Assembly (NCBI GenBank): GCA_008508345.1
Contig: QNGE01002982.1
Coordinates: 1-64,000, forward strand
Source of the DNA: Paragonimus westermani
Lineage: Eukaryota > Platyhelminthes > Trematoda > Plagiorchiida > Troglotrematidae
DNA length: 64,000 bases
Reading direction: 5' to 3'
In this document: positions 12,692 to 24,100 of the stretch, in pieces
Position numbering within the stretch: position 1 is the stretch's first letter
Layout of the letters: every line of letters begins with the position of its first letter
The notes under the pieces: generated by a model
The model's database searches: none
What the model saw: the letters and a program-made list of their open reading frames with translations, nothing else
Told to the model about the DNA's origin: nothing
Position numbers and translations under genes: made by a program

Positions 12692-13815
12692 TTGAGCGGT
12701 GCACGGTCGTCAATTTTGTTGTACAGACATTCTTTATCAATCCCTGAGGGTTTCTAACTTTTGAGGTGAGAGAATTACTCTTCTTGTCTACTCATCCAAT
12801 CACTGCTTTTTTAAATCCAATTATCCCCACCGTCTTCTGACTCACCGTTTTGGAGGCAAATTTTCTCCCCTGCCGATTGGATCAACAGATTACATGTAGC
12901 TCGATGTGAACGCGGACTGTTGGCGAACGATTCAATACTGCTGTACTCTTGCGTACGTGTACGTTGGCTTCACTTGTGCCTTCTCGTTCTGCCATTACGG
13001 GGCTTTTGTTCCTTGTCGTGTTCATTTGGACGTTTGATCTCAGACCTTGTAAATTTGATGGGTTCATTATCTCGATTTGTTGTTATTTTGTTCCTTGTGG
13101 CCTTTATATTTTATTGTACCATAGCACCTTGATAGTTTCAAGCTCGCCAATAAGACCATCTCTTATTTGGCACCCAAAATGGTCGCTCAGCGGGCTCGGA
13201 ATTAGCGGACACTTTCTGCATTACAGGCGTGACTATTCCAGATCCGTCTCATAGACGGACGTTGGTAGTAGACCGAGCTTGACGCGAGAAAACACCAGAC
13301 GTCCGGGGTTAACATTACTCGGTAAATACGCCTTGTGGAGATCAAATACACCTGCCAATTGGTTGGAAGCCATGGGTTTGTAGTTCCAATGACCTATCGG
13401 ATCGACCATGACACACGCAATACACGGTTGCATACCCTGGTTACCGTTCGCCTGAAGCTTTGTGGTAATCAACCGTATCATCGAGAGTGCCTGTTGTACT
13501 TCCGTCTGTGGATGACATGTCCTGTCACTACCTCTAACGGTTGGCCGCCGATCCCCAGATGTTTCCACCTTTTCTGCCTTAATTCATTCTTTCCTTAATC
13601 TTTTTACTTTGATGAGTTCCTTGAGCTTCAAAAGGGTGCGTCCGGGTTGATGAAATATGTGCTGTTTCATATGATTGTGGCGAGCTTGGAGCCCCTGAAG
13701 CTAGGCAGATACCATACCCAGAGGCATCTGTATGGGCGGTGAGTCTCTTGCTGACAAAGACGGAGTGGGTAGTCAAACTCCTTTACCTTGACCCAGCTGT
13801 AGCTCAATGATCCCC
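12692..13815. other. Intergenic sequence with dispersed-repeat similarity
   Basis: 12692-12715 continues the repeat seen at 18780. The stretch at 13181-13235 (around GGTCGCTCAGCGGGCTCGG) resembles 18631-18690, so a diverged repeat is shared with that region. The overlapping frames at 13233-13598 and 13579-13776 have no secure match. A resemblance to gypsy-type RT and RNase H in the - frames is weak and in the wrong order. Confidence 0.4.
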
Positions 13816-14592
13816 TGAGCAAAGAATTGCGTTTAAAGACAGAGAAGCTAACGTTTATGAGGTTCTAGCCAGGATCATTCAGAGGATGAAGAAAAGGACT
13901 GTGTTTAGTAATTCTGAGAGGTTGTCTGGTGGGTCTGATGAAGATTTTTTCCCGCCCAGCCTGTCACACAGACCTCATGCCTACGGGTACAAAGAAAGTT
14001 GTATTGATAAGTATGGGCGCGGCTTAGTTAGCAATGTGAATCTGCCAGAAATCACGTTGGGACCTTTTAAATGGTCGTTTTTGAAACTCCATAGTTTTAC
14101 GCGGAATTTTTACCTTAACGTGGCCATCAGACTAAAAACGATGGACGGATGTTGTCCTGCGTGGTTGGTTATTGTAAGGTTCGTGCTAAGGCAGCTACTG
14201 AACATTGTGTATTGTTGCCTAGTGAAGTAGGATCTATTCGAATGACCAAAATGTTGAGGGGACTAGTTGGAAGGCCTCATGAGATTGTTCAGGCTACCAC
14301 CAGAGCCGTGTTTTACGGCCCATGGCCCGCCATGGGAGATACCATGTGTCTGCAAAGTTTAGCCACTTGGATGAAGGGATGTCGGTTGACGTTATCTCAA
14401 TTGAATTACTCACTCGATTTAAGTTGTCCGACCAACCTTCTGATTGTCGTGGATAGACTCCCTTTTCCCACGCTAGAGAAGTGGACAGAAGTAACTGCCA
14501 CTGTCACAAACACTGATCGTCAGCCTTCTTCCACCCGGTTAGTTGAGCTTTCAGAGAAACTAATTCCGGTTTCGAGTAAGCTGTATAGTTAG
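13816..14592 (+). pseudogene. BEL/Pao gag remnant
   Basis: Two overlapping frames (13886-14230 and 14149-14592) join by a frameshift near 14150-14230. The first contains NLPEITLGPFKWSFLKLHSF, matching the LPKFEI-pF-G-p-w-F-f pattern at the start of Pao gag homology. The second contains LVGRPHEIVQATTRAVFYGP, LTLSQLNYSLDLSCPTNLL and DRLPFPTLEKWTEV, which are characteristic of this gag family. The protein would package the RNA in cytoplasmic particles. The coding stretch is long for a dead element, so decay is moderate. Confidence 0.75.
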
Positions 14593-14699
14593 ATCATCGC
14601 CCGATCGGTCGAAGGTCGCGTCTGCCGAAACGAGACGGCGCGCTCACGCGACGATCCCCAGCGAATACTCTGTATGTCAACAGTCTTGGAAACCGTGGA

Positions 14700-15330
14700 G
14701 AAGTCATGCCAATGTGTGGCGTGTGCTGACGTGCCGGCCATTTGAAAGCATGTCATTAGTGGGATGAAGTGCGGTTCTAGGGAAGTGTGAACGAGGCTTT
14801 TTATCCATAGCCAGACCACAAAGGCGAGTATTGCAGAGTCCGTGTGCAGTGTTTACAGCCTCTATGTGGAGGGCGGCATCACACACTGCTGCATGCAAAT
14901 CCAACCTATTTTGGGACCGAACTTGACGTAGGAGCGTCAAGCTGTGTGGCCATCTTTTGGCATAATGAGGAGGTTCGTCCGGGCTCCGCGCTTATCAGAC
15001 TTATTGGGCAGTCAAGGTGCTTGACACATATGCTCTACTAAATGAGGGCTCTGATGTCAAAGTCATCGATAGATCTCCGGTTGGGCGACTAAGGCTGCTA
15101 ACAAGAGAAAGAATGCTCAGCATTCACACATTGAATAAGACGTATGTTACTAAACGTTGAGTTGAGCATGAAAGTGGAGTCTTTAGATGATGGGAGTAGT
15201 ACCAGGGTCGACAAGGCTTTTACTTACAACAGCCTTCCGGATGAACGGCGGAAATCATTACACTACCCCCCGGTACTGAATCGAAATAACCCCGGAGAAA
15301 TGTGGATTATATTCGACTGCGCAGTGAAAT
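14700..15330 (+). pseudogene. BEL/Pao zinc knuckle and protease remnant
   Basis: CRPFESMSLVG (about 14730) and QCLQPLCGGRHHTLLHANP (14845-14905) are remains of the Cys/His nucleic-acid-binding region before the protease. From 15040 the translation reads GSDVKVIDRSPVGRLRLLT, then ERMLSIHTLNKTYVTK, then after a shift ELSMKVESLDDGSSTRVDKA. This is the Pao-type aspartic protease, whose DTGs catalytic motif lies just upstream in a damaged stretch. Confidence 0.65.
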
Positions 15331-15349
15331 AAAAGGGCGTTTCTTTTAA

Positions 15350-16470
15350 CAGAGTCTTGCTGCAGGGCCCAGTTCTGACGAGCAACAAAATGGTATATCA
15401 CTGCGGTTTCGCAAGAGTTTGATAGTCTTGTCTTTGAACATAAACGAACTGCTGTTGCAGGTGAAGGTTCCTGAAAGAGACTGGTGGAGGTTCAGCTTTC
15501 TCTGATGCGGCGATGATTCAATTCCCTGGCAGTATATGAAATCACCTAGTATCTGTAGATACACTCAAGGATGCCAGGCGCATCGCATCTGATTTATGCT
15601 TTTAGTTGCCGAAGTTGAACCAGAGAAGTAGACGTCTAGCGTACCCAAGACGCCGGTAGATATGCCACTGACCGAAAGGAAATCCGTGTCACCAACACTG
15701 GACCTGGGCCGCCATAGTTACTGGGAGGCACTTGGAATCCAATGGCACGTGTCAGATGACTGTTACAGGTTGCGCGTGAACAAGACATTCACCTAGACGG
15801 GCTGGTTAGCCTGTGCCGTGTCGGTGTATCACCCGCTAAGGTTCACTGCTCCACTTGTTGTCGGGTGTCGTAAGTCACTTCAGTGCTTATGTGGTGTGAG
15901 TAAAGAATGATGCACTCCTGAACCAAGAGTAACAAGGAAAATGGAACAAGTGGTCGAGGGGCGTGGCGATGACGGGCTCAGTTATACCACGCTGTATCAG
16001 ACTCCATGGGAAGACGCCATCGCTTTCGAAGTTACACGTTTCCTGGTGCCTTCCGGAGGGTCTAAGGTGTGGTTAGTTATCTGCGAGACGCCTTAGGAGA
16101 TGGCAGCATCTTTTGCTAAGCCTTGATGGGAAAATTCCGGGTTGCACATTTAAGGTCCCTATATACAGCCGCAGTAATGACCACCAAACCTATAAGGTCT
16201 ATAATAATTAAAACCAAGCTGGCCTTTGAAAACTTGCATTTTGGACAGACCCCGTCATAGTGTTAGAGTAGTTAAGAAACACCTCTCATCGCCTTGTCAA
16301 ATTCGTAGCTAACAGCGTTCCGATAATTCGTGGCTATACTCAGTGTTACCAATAGTGACACGTACCGTCTTATTTAGACCCGGCGGACATAGCTGCACAA
16401 ATAATCTGCAATGCTAGTGCTTGAAGAACGTACGCGGCTGAATGGCCGGACCTGACTATGGAGACTTGAG
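15350..16470 (+). pseudogene. BEL/Pao RT start and connection remnant
   Basis: GISLRFRKSLIVLSLNINEL followed by LQVKVPERDWWRFSFL (15410-15510) matches the RT segment that normally reads LRFR-x-IAL-x-DIE-M-x-QV-V-x-D. The next recognisable part is LGIQWHVSDDCYRLRV (15730-15780) and AVSVYHPLRFTAPLV (15815-15860), which normally lie beyond the catalytic motif. The palm between them is gone. From 16130 to 16470 I recognise nothing. Confidence 0.65.
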
Positions 16471-16479
16471 GAATTGTGA

Positions 16480-18026
16480 TCGCCCGACAAGCTGCCCAAA
16501 CTGCTCCAATCTTAGATAGTGAAATTAGGGTGGTACTGGCGGTAGACAGCGTTGGCAGCGTACAACGATTTGTGAGGCTTGTTTCATGTTATTCACGATG
16601 GTACACTCTACTCCGTTTGACATCACGGTTAATACGTTTCAAGAACAATTTTATCCGCATGAAGACTGGCCCAGACTTTCCACTATGTTGGGTTCCTCAC
16701 ATAGGTTAGGACTGGATCTAACATGTATCTCTATCGTTCGACTAGGGGGACAGAGCGCCTTTGGTGAGAACTGCGCTGAACGTTTCAAAGGCCGACGGAG
16801 TACGCTGGCCCGACCAAAGCCTGTCTTGCGCCTTGGTGTGGGGGCTTCAACCGGTCTACCTCATGGAACTTAAACGATGATGCTGCCACTCTGTGGAGTT
16901 GTTGCGAATGTGGATATGAGACACTTTCATCAGATTGGTGGTCATATGAGAGCTATTCACTTTTTATCACCCACCCAAGGAGGGTTCTGAATTGTCAACG
17001 GCATGGTCAGTGTGCGTCGCGTGTTTCTCAGATGTATGAAGTACAAAATTTCGTCAGCAAGGCCGTGCAAACAAATAATGACTCTGCTTCCCTTTGGTCG
17101 CAGGACAGCCGATGGTGCTCCGTTTACAGTTCTTGGTGCGAATTATTTTGCATGTCTGAAGGTTCGGACTGGGAGGGGCATTTGCGAAAGACATGGCTGT
17201 ACCTCCACTTGTCAAAGGACAAAAGCTCTGTGTTGAAAACTAGCACAGTCTGTGCCAACCAAGTGGTTTTTATTGGCTCTGAAGGGGTTCAGTCGCCGTC
17301 CACGTGTGTCGGAAGTTGTATGCAGGGATATAGGTTCCAACTTCGTCATTGGAGAATCATAGCTGAGAGGGGAGGTTACTTGCCTTCGATAAAAACGAAG
17401 TCCATTGAACCCTGATGTTTCATGTTCTTGGTCGGCATTTGAGCCCCCCCACACTACTAGTCAGTTGGGTGGAACTTGGCAGCGCATGCTTCACACAGGT
17501 CGACAAGTAATGCAGACTATCATGAGGAAACAAATGACGGGACTCCCTACACTCATCTGATTGAGGTCGGGAGAATTCTGAAAGACAGACCCTTGGTGCT
17601 AGACTACGATGATCTCGACGTTCTCTCAGTTGAGACCAAACAATCCGTAGCTCTCAAAACCAAACGCTGGTCTGTGTTGAACTCATGTCACACTGCTAAG
17701 ACAATACACGCAAGAATGGAGGTAAGCTGAACACGACTAGTCTATTTTGGATACTTCGGATCAGAGAGCATTCACCCTCCATTCTGGAGCATTATAAGTT
17801 GGCCAAGATTGGACCGGGCGTGAAGGCTGGTGACCTTGCCTGACTGGCTGGAGGTTCTCAACTCGCAGACTTATGGCCCGAAGTTGTGGTGTGTGGAGTA
17901 TCGGGGCTGCCCACGACCACGTCCGTAAGGTGTATTTGAGAACAAACAGCGGTACGATCAGGAAAGACATGAGATCTACATGTCTGCTCAGAGAGACAGA
18001 TGACGCTTGCGTCGCTAGTAAGTAAA
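16480..18026 (+). pseudogene. BEL/Pao integrase remnant
   Basis: FVRLVSCYSRWYTLLRLTSR (16570-16630) is the segment before Pao integrase. The zinc-binding start appears as FHQIGGH (about 16927), followed by VRRVFLRCMKYK (17009-17045). The catalytic core shows ADGAPFTVLG (first D missing), KGFSRR and CRDIGSNFV (second D, about 17325). HLIEVGRILKDRPLV (17551-17595) follows the catalytic glutamate region. The C-terminal tail VRKVYLRTNSGTIRKDMRS (17925-17980) matches the end of Pao polyproteins. Several stops interrupt it. Confidence 0.75.
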
Positions 18027-18779
18027 GTTCCGGAGAAGAAAACCCCCCATCACGGTACACGCCCAACCCGCAGCTAGCCGTATGTTGAGAAGCCGTGTTG
18101 CATACGAGAGCTAGTGTTAAAGTAGCCGTCAGCATTCTGTGTTTGATGAATGTAATTCGTTTTATGGAAAATCCTTGACGACGCTCCCTATTTCACCTGT
18201 TTCCCCCTCAGTGGTCGTCTTTCACTTTACATTCGAAACCTTCCTGGTAGTGATTGTGTACCTTTCGTGCAAGGAATGAAACGACCATCCGAGTTGGGTG
18301 CGCAGCAATCCTCATCTCACACGAACGTTAACCTTGATGTACCACCAAATCTTAACGTCGTTCATTTGTAGAAACTTTTTTGACCGTGTTCTTTCTTCCT
18401 TACTTCTCACTACCAGACCTTTGTGACGTGCTTCCTGGTTTCGTTTGCGCTTGATCACTCTTCCATCGCTTGACCGTTGCACTCGGTAATATTTACGTGA
18501 ACCGTTTATCTTGGGGCTTGTATGTTTGGTGGTTTCAATACCGGGGTTTACTGGTCCCTTTCTTATGCAGTCTATGGTTATCTAATGAGAAGCTTGCCTT
18601 CACCACCGCCCCTTCTTTTTAAATCAAAATTGATTGCTCAGCGGACTCGGAATCTGTAGACGCCCCCTGAACTACAGTCGCGATTATCCTGGATCCAACC
18701 TTTTGACAGGCTTTGCGAGTGGACTGAGTGTAGCTCGAAGAAAAACAGACTTCCAGGATAACATTTACAACAGAATGGA
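18027..18779. other. Intergenic, no gene recognised
   Basis: Follows the BEL/Pao C-terminus; the 3' LTR might lie here but I cannot define it without its partner. 18631-18690 resembles 13181-13235, so it is a dispersed repeat flank. Confidence 0.4.
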
Positions 18780-19010
18780 CGACCACGCACCGCTCAATAG
18801 AGGGAGACGATAAAACGGATCGAGCTAAATTTTTAAAAAATGGTCGTTGAATGAAAAGAAGCAAACCGACTTCTCGCACGTTGTAGAATGATGGGAACTA
18901 TAAGTTACTGAAGAAAAAATTTCAGAATAAGAATGCCCAGCTGTAACATTTGAAAATTTACAAGGCCCAGATTGAGTAAGAGAAATGGATGCGGTGACAG
19001 CAGCTGATGA
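18780..19010 (-). repeat. Diverged copy of inverted-repeat outer end
   Basis: From the ACGCACCGCTCAA stretch onward the sequence matches positions 1-220 (and the reverse complement of 12470-12715) with scattered substitutions and small indels, roughly 85-90 percent by eye. It shows that the end of the inverted arms belongs to a dispersed repeat, and gives a measure of normal divergence in this family. Confidence 0.8.
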
Positions 19011-20842
19011 ATGAATAAGGGCGAATCAATGCAATTTATTCAAGGAATGTAGTGAAACGTTCTGTCACGCACGTGGACACTCGTCAAACAATTTTCAACA
19101 ATCTCAGGGTGGTCCGAGAGACCCTGACATAATCAGCAAGCCGTGAAAAATGATGACAAAGAACCGTGCGAGAATAAGCTAGAAATCACTGAGTTGCTCA
19201 CGATCTCCTGAGTGTGTTCCTCACAAATGCGTCGAAAAATATACCATTATTATTACATAAAACTTTGAGATGATTCCGAAATTGACATTCTTGGGAAGAT
19301 TATTTCAGCGCACGCTCATTCCAAATGGTCGTGTCGGTCTTGGCAATGACGGCTCGCAACCGCTATCACGAAGATTTTGGATGCATTAAAAACAATTAAC
19401 AAACGGGAGTGAATGAGTACAAGGAGCGTAGTTGCCGACTTTCTTCCAAACACACGTCAGTCGTCAACCACCCGCCGGAGACAGCTACTGTTTAAACTAT
19501 AACTTCAATAACACCATTATCCACAGTATCAAACCTCCAAAATTCACTACTTGATTGTTTACTTGGATCAAACACATATGTCGCTGTAATCCTTCGTGCA
19601 TTTGTCGAAAGAACTCTCAAAGTATTCGAGGCCAAAAAATTCCCGATACTTGAATAACCCTCAGAGGCTCTGTGATTAATCCACTTCCGTGAAAAAGAGG
19701 AAATCGGGTGGAACACAAAACCGACATTTACTGAAACGGATCAGTCTAATATTTAATGGTAGATATATAAGCAAATTTTTTTATGAAACACGTCATCATT
19801 TATCGATATAAGACAGTCAGCTATCGAGCAGTCAGTGGAAGCAAATTCAACGCCTCAAGGGTAGCAATCGATATTTTTGATATAGTTGCCAACTGCCGGA
19901 CAAAGAAATCACCTGTGAGTTGAAAGGAACTTTCTAGAGTCCACGCCCAATTCTGTCACGAAGTTATCGGTTTTGAACCTGTTGATAACCGTCGCTGAAA
20001 TAGGAAAACATGCGAATATATATTGTTTTGTTGTTTTTTCACCGCTGGATTTGCCAGTTTTGTATATCGCTCTGGGAGCACATGTGTAACTGTGTCAGTA
20101 GACCGAAGGTCTCTACATGAGAGTTGAGATGATCATGGTTTTCATAATACCAAAGACGTTATATTTTTGGCGTGTTTCAAGTCCCGACATCGTTCAGTCC
20201 TGTCGTTGGAAATGTTTCCGACCGTATATCACGAAACAGTACATAAGTAACGTACGCAAGTCAACTCGCACAACAGTTGATGAAACTTTGGCAAAATTGT
20301 GAAATTACGTTAATTTGAAGAATTGATAATCAGGTGTAAAGGAACATGATCCAACTTGAGTGAAATAATATCCTTCTCTTGAATTTTAGGCCCGATCAAG
20401 CGGAGCAATTAAGTTGCCCCTCTGATGATGGATCACGGAAATTGACCTGTTCAAAAAGTTGCAAACTCAACACACAGTGATAGTTGTATTGATCTGCGCT
20501 TTCTTGGACTAGCGTGCATAGGCCACATTGTCCACCAACAGGTCCAAGCAGACATCTGTAATGTGTGCCTGACAGGACCTACTTTTCGTATCCACTGAGG
20601 GACCCAAAACCAGTAGCTGAAGTAGGCGGAACGGAAATTTAAATTGAAACATGCACCTAACAGACGACTGATGGAGAATCTGCTTGCCACCGAAGAGACG
20701 TTCAAATAGAGCGGCGGTTTAAATGCATTCGCAATGAAATGTTTATTGATCGGCATGACTACGTTAGCTGTCCGTCTCTACGGGCTCACCGTGGTATACA
20801 CAATGTACTCGTATGGTAGACTTATTTTTCCACCTTGGTTGA
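19011..20842. other. Intergenic, no gene recognised
   Basis: About 1.8 kb up to the gypsy insertion. Short frames at 19492-19716 (-) and 20451-20756 (-) have no motif I recognise. Confidence 0.45.
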
Positions 20843-21155
20843 TGTTGTGTCCGCAAAAGACGCTTGGCCAACAAGTTGGTTTATTGCGCAAACTTCCGTA
20901 TAGGTCATGTGAAAAACTAAACCACAAACGTGTACACTCATTTGCACGACGGACATGCACTCACATACATTGGGTGACAGTACGTGGTCATTCGCCTTGG
21001 TGAAAGTTCTCACACATCATGTACACACTGTTTCGATAGTCTCTTCTTGTCCGTCGTGTTCGGGGCTTGTCCTTTTGCTCCTGAATGTCCCCTGTGGGTA
21101 ATACACTACTTGTGAGTAGTATACTACTCACAACGAAACTGCCTGTTATACAACA
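20843..21155 (-). repeat. Gypsy 3' LTR
   Basis: 313 bp, beginning TGTTGT and ending ACAACA on either strand. Compared with the other LTR it has about seven substitutions and an extra CA near 21131. The last codons and stop of the gag-pol frame (21124-21126) lie inside it. Confidence 0.95.
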
Positions 21156-24100
21156 CTCCTCCCCCTTCTGAGGTTCCTTGGTTCCTTCGCATTTGTCGAC
21201 GAATCCTCTCCGATCGACGCGGTGTTTCCTCCCGGATTATTGATCTTCTGGTTCGTCGCGCCGGCATCTCGTGCCACGTTGCTAACTCACTGGCGTGCAC
21301 TCGTTTCGTCTCGCCGTCCTTCTTGATCGTGTATACTGGGCCTCGTCTGGATATTACCAAATACGGACCTTTCCATTTAGGCAAAAGTTTTCTTGATCCT
21401 GGCCCGCTGGCACCGGTGTTCCGATGGTCTCGATATTTCACCCGTTCTCCTAGGTTGAACATTCTAGTCTTGCCGAACCGTTGCCTTGCGGATTTCTCCT
21501 TTGTGCGTGCTTGCGATGCTTTCAGATTTCGTTGGGCTCTTTCTCTTTCGGTTACCAATTCTTTAGTGGAATCAATGCACTCTGGCCATACCCCAATGTC
21601 CTGATCCACCGGAAGTCGAGGGGTTCTACCGTACATCAATTGAAATGGAGATTTCTTCGTGCTCGCCTGCACAGACGCCCGGTAGGCCAATAACACTAGT
21701 GGCAACGCAGACTCCCAGTCTCCTCCTTTGGCTGATAACCATTCTTTGACCGTTCGGTTGTTACGCTCAGTTAGGCCATTCGTTTGTGGGTGATACGGCG
21801 TCGTTCGGATGCGCTTGATTCCCAGTTGTTGCATGCGTGTTCGAAACTCATCGCTTTCGAAGCATGGTCCCTGATCCGTCAAGATCGCCTTTGGTACACC
21901 GTGGTTTGCTACAATGTGCTTCATCACCATATCTCCCACCGTAGATGCTTTCTGATCCGGAACGCCAGTCGCTTCGATCCAACGGGTAAAGTGTTCCGTC
22001 ATGACCAGAACGTACTGGTTACCGCGGGCGCTCAGTGGAAATGGGCCCATAAGATCCATAGACCAGAGTTCACCGATTTCGGAGACTGGTATTGGCTGTA
22101 AGGGCTGTTGGGCTCCCCGATTGTCGCTTTTCAGTAACTGACACTGTTGGCATGCAAGCACGTAAGTTGTCACATCCTCTTTCATTTTCGGCCAATATGC
22201 TCTTTGTTGCAACAGATCGTACGTCCTAGTGCATCCGGTGTGTGCCATTTCATGGCAGTCTGCCACCACTTTCCTCCTCAGTTGTCTCGGGATGACTACC
22301 ACGCACGGGTGCCCAACGCCACGCTGCCATGTCAATACGCCTGCACTGTTTAAGCCAACTCTTTTCCATTGGGATGCGATTATTTTCAGCTCCTCATCCT
22401 TAGTATTTGTGGGGATTCTCACGCCTCTTGCCAGAGCTTCAATCACTTTCCGGAGGACCTTATCTTGACGTTGTAGGCGTACTAGCGTTTGTGGGTCCTG
22501 CTCCATTATTAAGCCGTTGACTCCAACGGTCACTTTGGGGAGTTCGTCGTCTACTTGTGGTCGAGAAAGAAAATCCGCGACGCAATTGCTCAAACCAGGC
22601 ACATGGTTGATCGTGAAGTCATATTCCTGTAAACGTAATGCCCATCGGGCTAATTTGCCTCTCGGGTCCCTCGCAGTCATGATCCATTCCAGGGGTTTGT
22701 GATCCGTCTCCACGTGGAACTGTTGACCCAACAGGTATGGCCTCCACTTGTCCAGTGCCCAGACGATTGCCAAACATTCCTTTTCAATAGTCGAATATTT
22801 CTGCTCCGTTGGAGTCAGGACTCTGCTGGCATACTCGATTACTCCTTCCTTTTGCTTGAGTACTGCCCCAATGCCACGGTCACTGGCATCTGTTGCTACG
22901 ATGAACGTTTCTTTTGTGTTCGGTAGTTTCAACGTCAGTTGTTGCTCGTTCATCGCTTGTTGCACTCGCTTGAACGCCCTCTGGGCATCGTCGGTCCATT
23001 CAAATTTCTTGTCTTTTCGAAGGAGTTCGTACAATGGCAATGCAATGGAGTGAAAATTTTTCACGAACCGACTGTAGTACCCCGCTTGACCCAAAAATTG
23101 TCTCAGGGTTCGTTTGGAATTCGGAGCCACGGCCTCTCTAATTGTCAGTATTTTCTCCGGGAGAGGCTTGATTTCACCTTGACCCACCTTGTGTCCCAGT
23201 AACACCACCGATGATCGTCCGAGCTGTGACTTATCAGCATTGATCCGCAGTCCTGAGTTCTTAATGCGATTCAAGACAGCATCTATATGGGCAGCATGTT
23301 CCGATTCCGTGTTGCTGTATATTACGATATCATCTCCGTATACCGCCACATTATCCAGTCGTTTTACCAGCTGAACCATCAGGCGCCGAAATGTGAACGG
23401 TGCCCCGGATAGGCCAAACGGCATGCGCTTGAACTGATACTGTTTTTCGCCTACCGTGAATGCGGTCTTCTCACGATCTGTGGGTTTAATTGGTACTTGC
23501 CAGTATCCGGAGCGTAAGTCCAAAACTGTGAACAATTTCGCCTGCTGTAGCTTGTCAAAAATATCAGCGACGGACGGTATTGGTACGACTGTATTCTGTG
23601 TTACCTCATTCAGCCGTCTAAAATCCACACAAAAGCGGTACTTCCCGTTGGACTTCTTCACCAGGAGAACAGGCGAGTTGTACGGACTGTTGGCTTCTTC
23701 GATAACATCCTCGCTCAGCATGTTCTGTATTTGTCTCCTCAATTCCTCCTCAAGATGAACCGGTATCCTGCGGGGCCCGTGAGGTCGAAATGTTCCGGTT
23801 GTTGGTATTTCATGGGCAATCCAGTTGCAAAATCCGTACGGATCATCGTCAGTCGTAAATACTTCCGCGTATTTCTCGACCGTGGACTGGAGCAGGGGGG
23901 CTGTGCAACTGGGGGTTTTAACCTTGCGTACTTGGTTGACGCTATCCTTTCGCTGTCCTATGAGCGTCAGGGAGCCATACTTGGTTGACAACTTCTTGAG
24001 CTTCAAGTCAATCACGGCATCTGTTGCAGCGAGGAAATCGGCTCCGAGTATCGTTTGCCTGGTTTCTGGGGACACAATGAAACGGTGCTTTACGATATGG

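Larger units (their letters stand above)
13816..18026 (+). mobile_element. BEL/Pao LTR retrotransposon, decayed
   Basis: Domains follow BEL/Pao order on the + strand: gag (13816-14592), CCHC region (14700-14905), protease (14990-15290), start of RT (15350-15570), connection and RNase H part (15660-16110), pre-integrase segment (16490-16660), integrase (16915-17760) and C-terminal tail (to about 18017). Every domain has stops or shifts. The RT palm with its catalytic YVDD-type motif is missing between 15570 and 15660, which suggests an internal deletion. I could not define LTRs. The class is known from flukes; assignment rests on protein motifs only. Confidence 0.8.

Noticed and set aside
13233..13776. 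Gypsy-type RT and RNase H on the - strand
   Set aside because: Only short resemblances (DLHKAY, TDASGYG), and the order is the reverse of what it should be on that strand.
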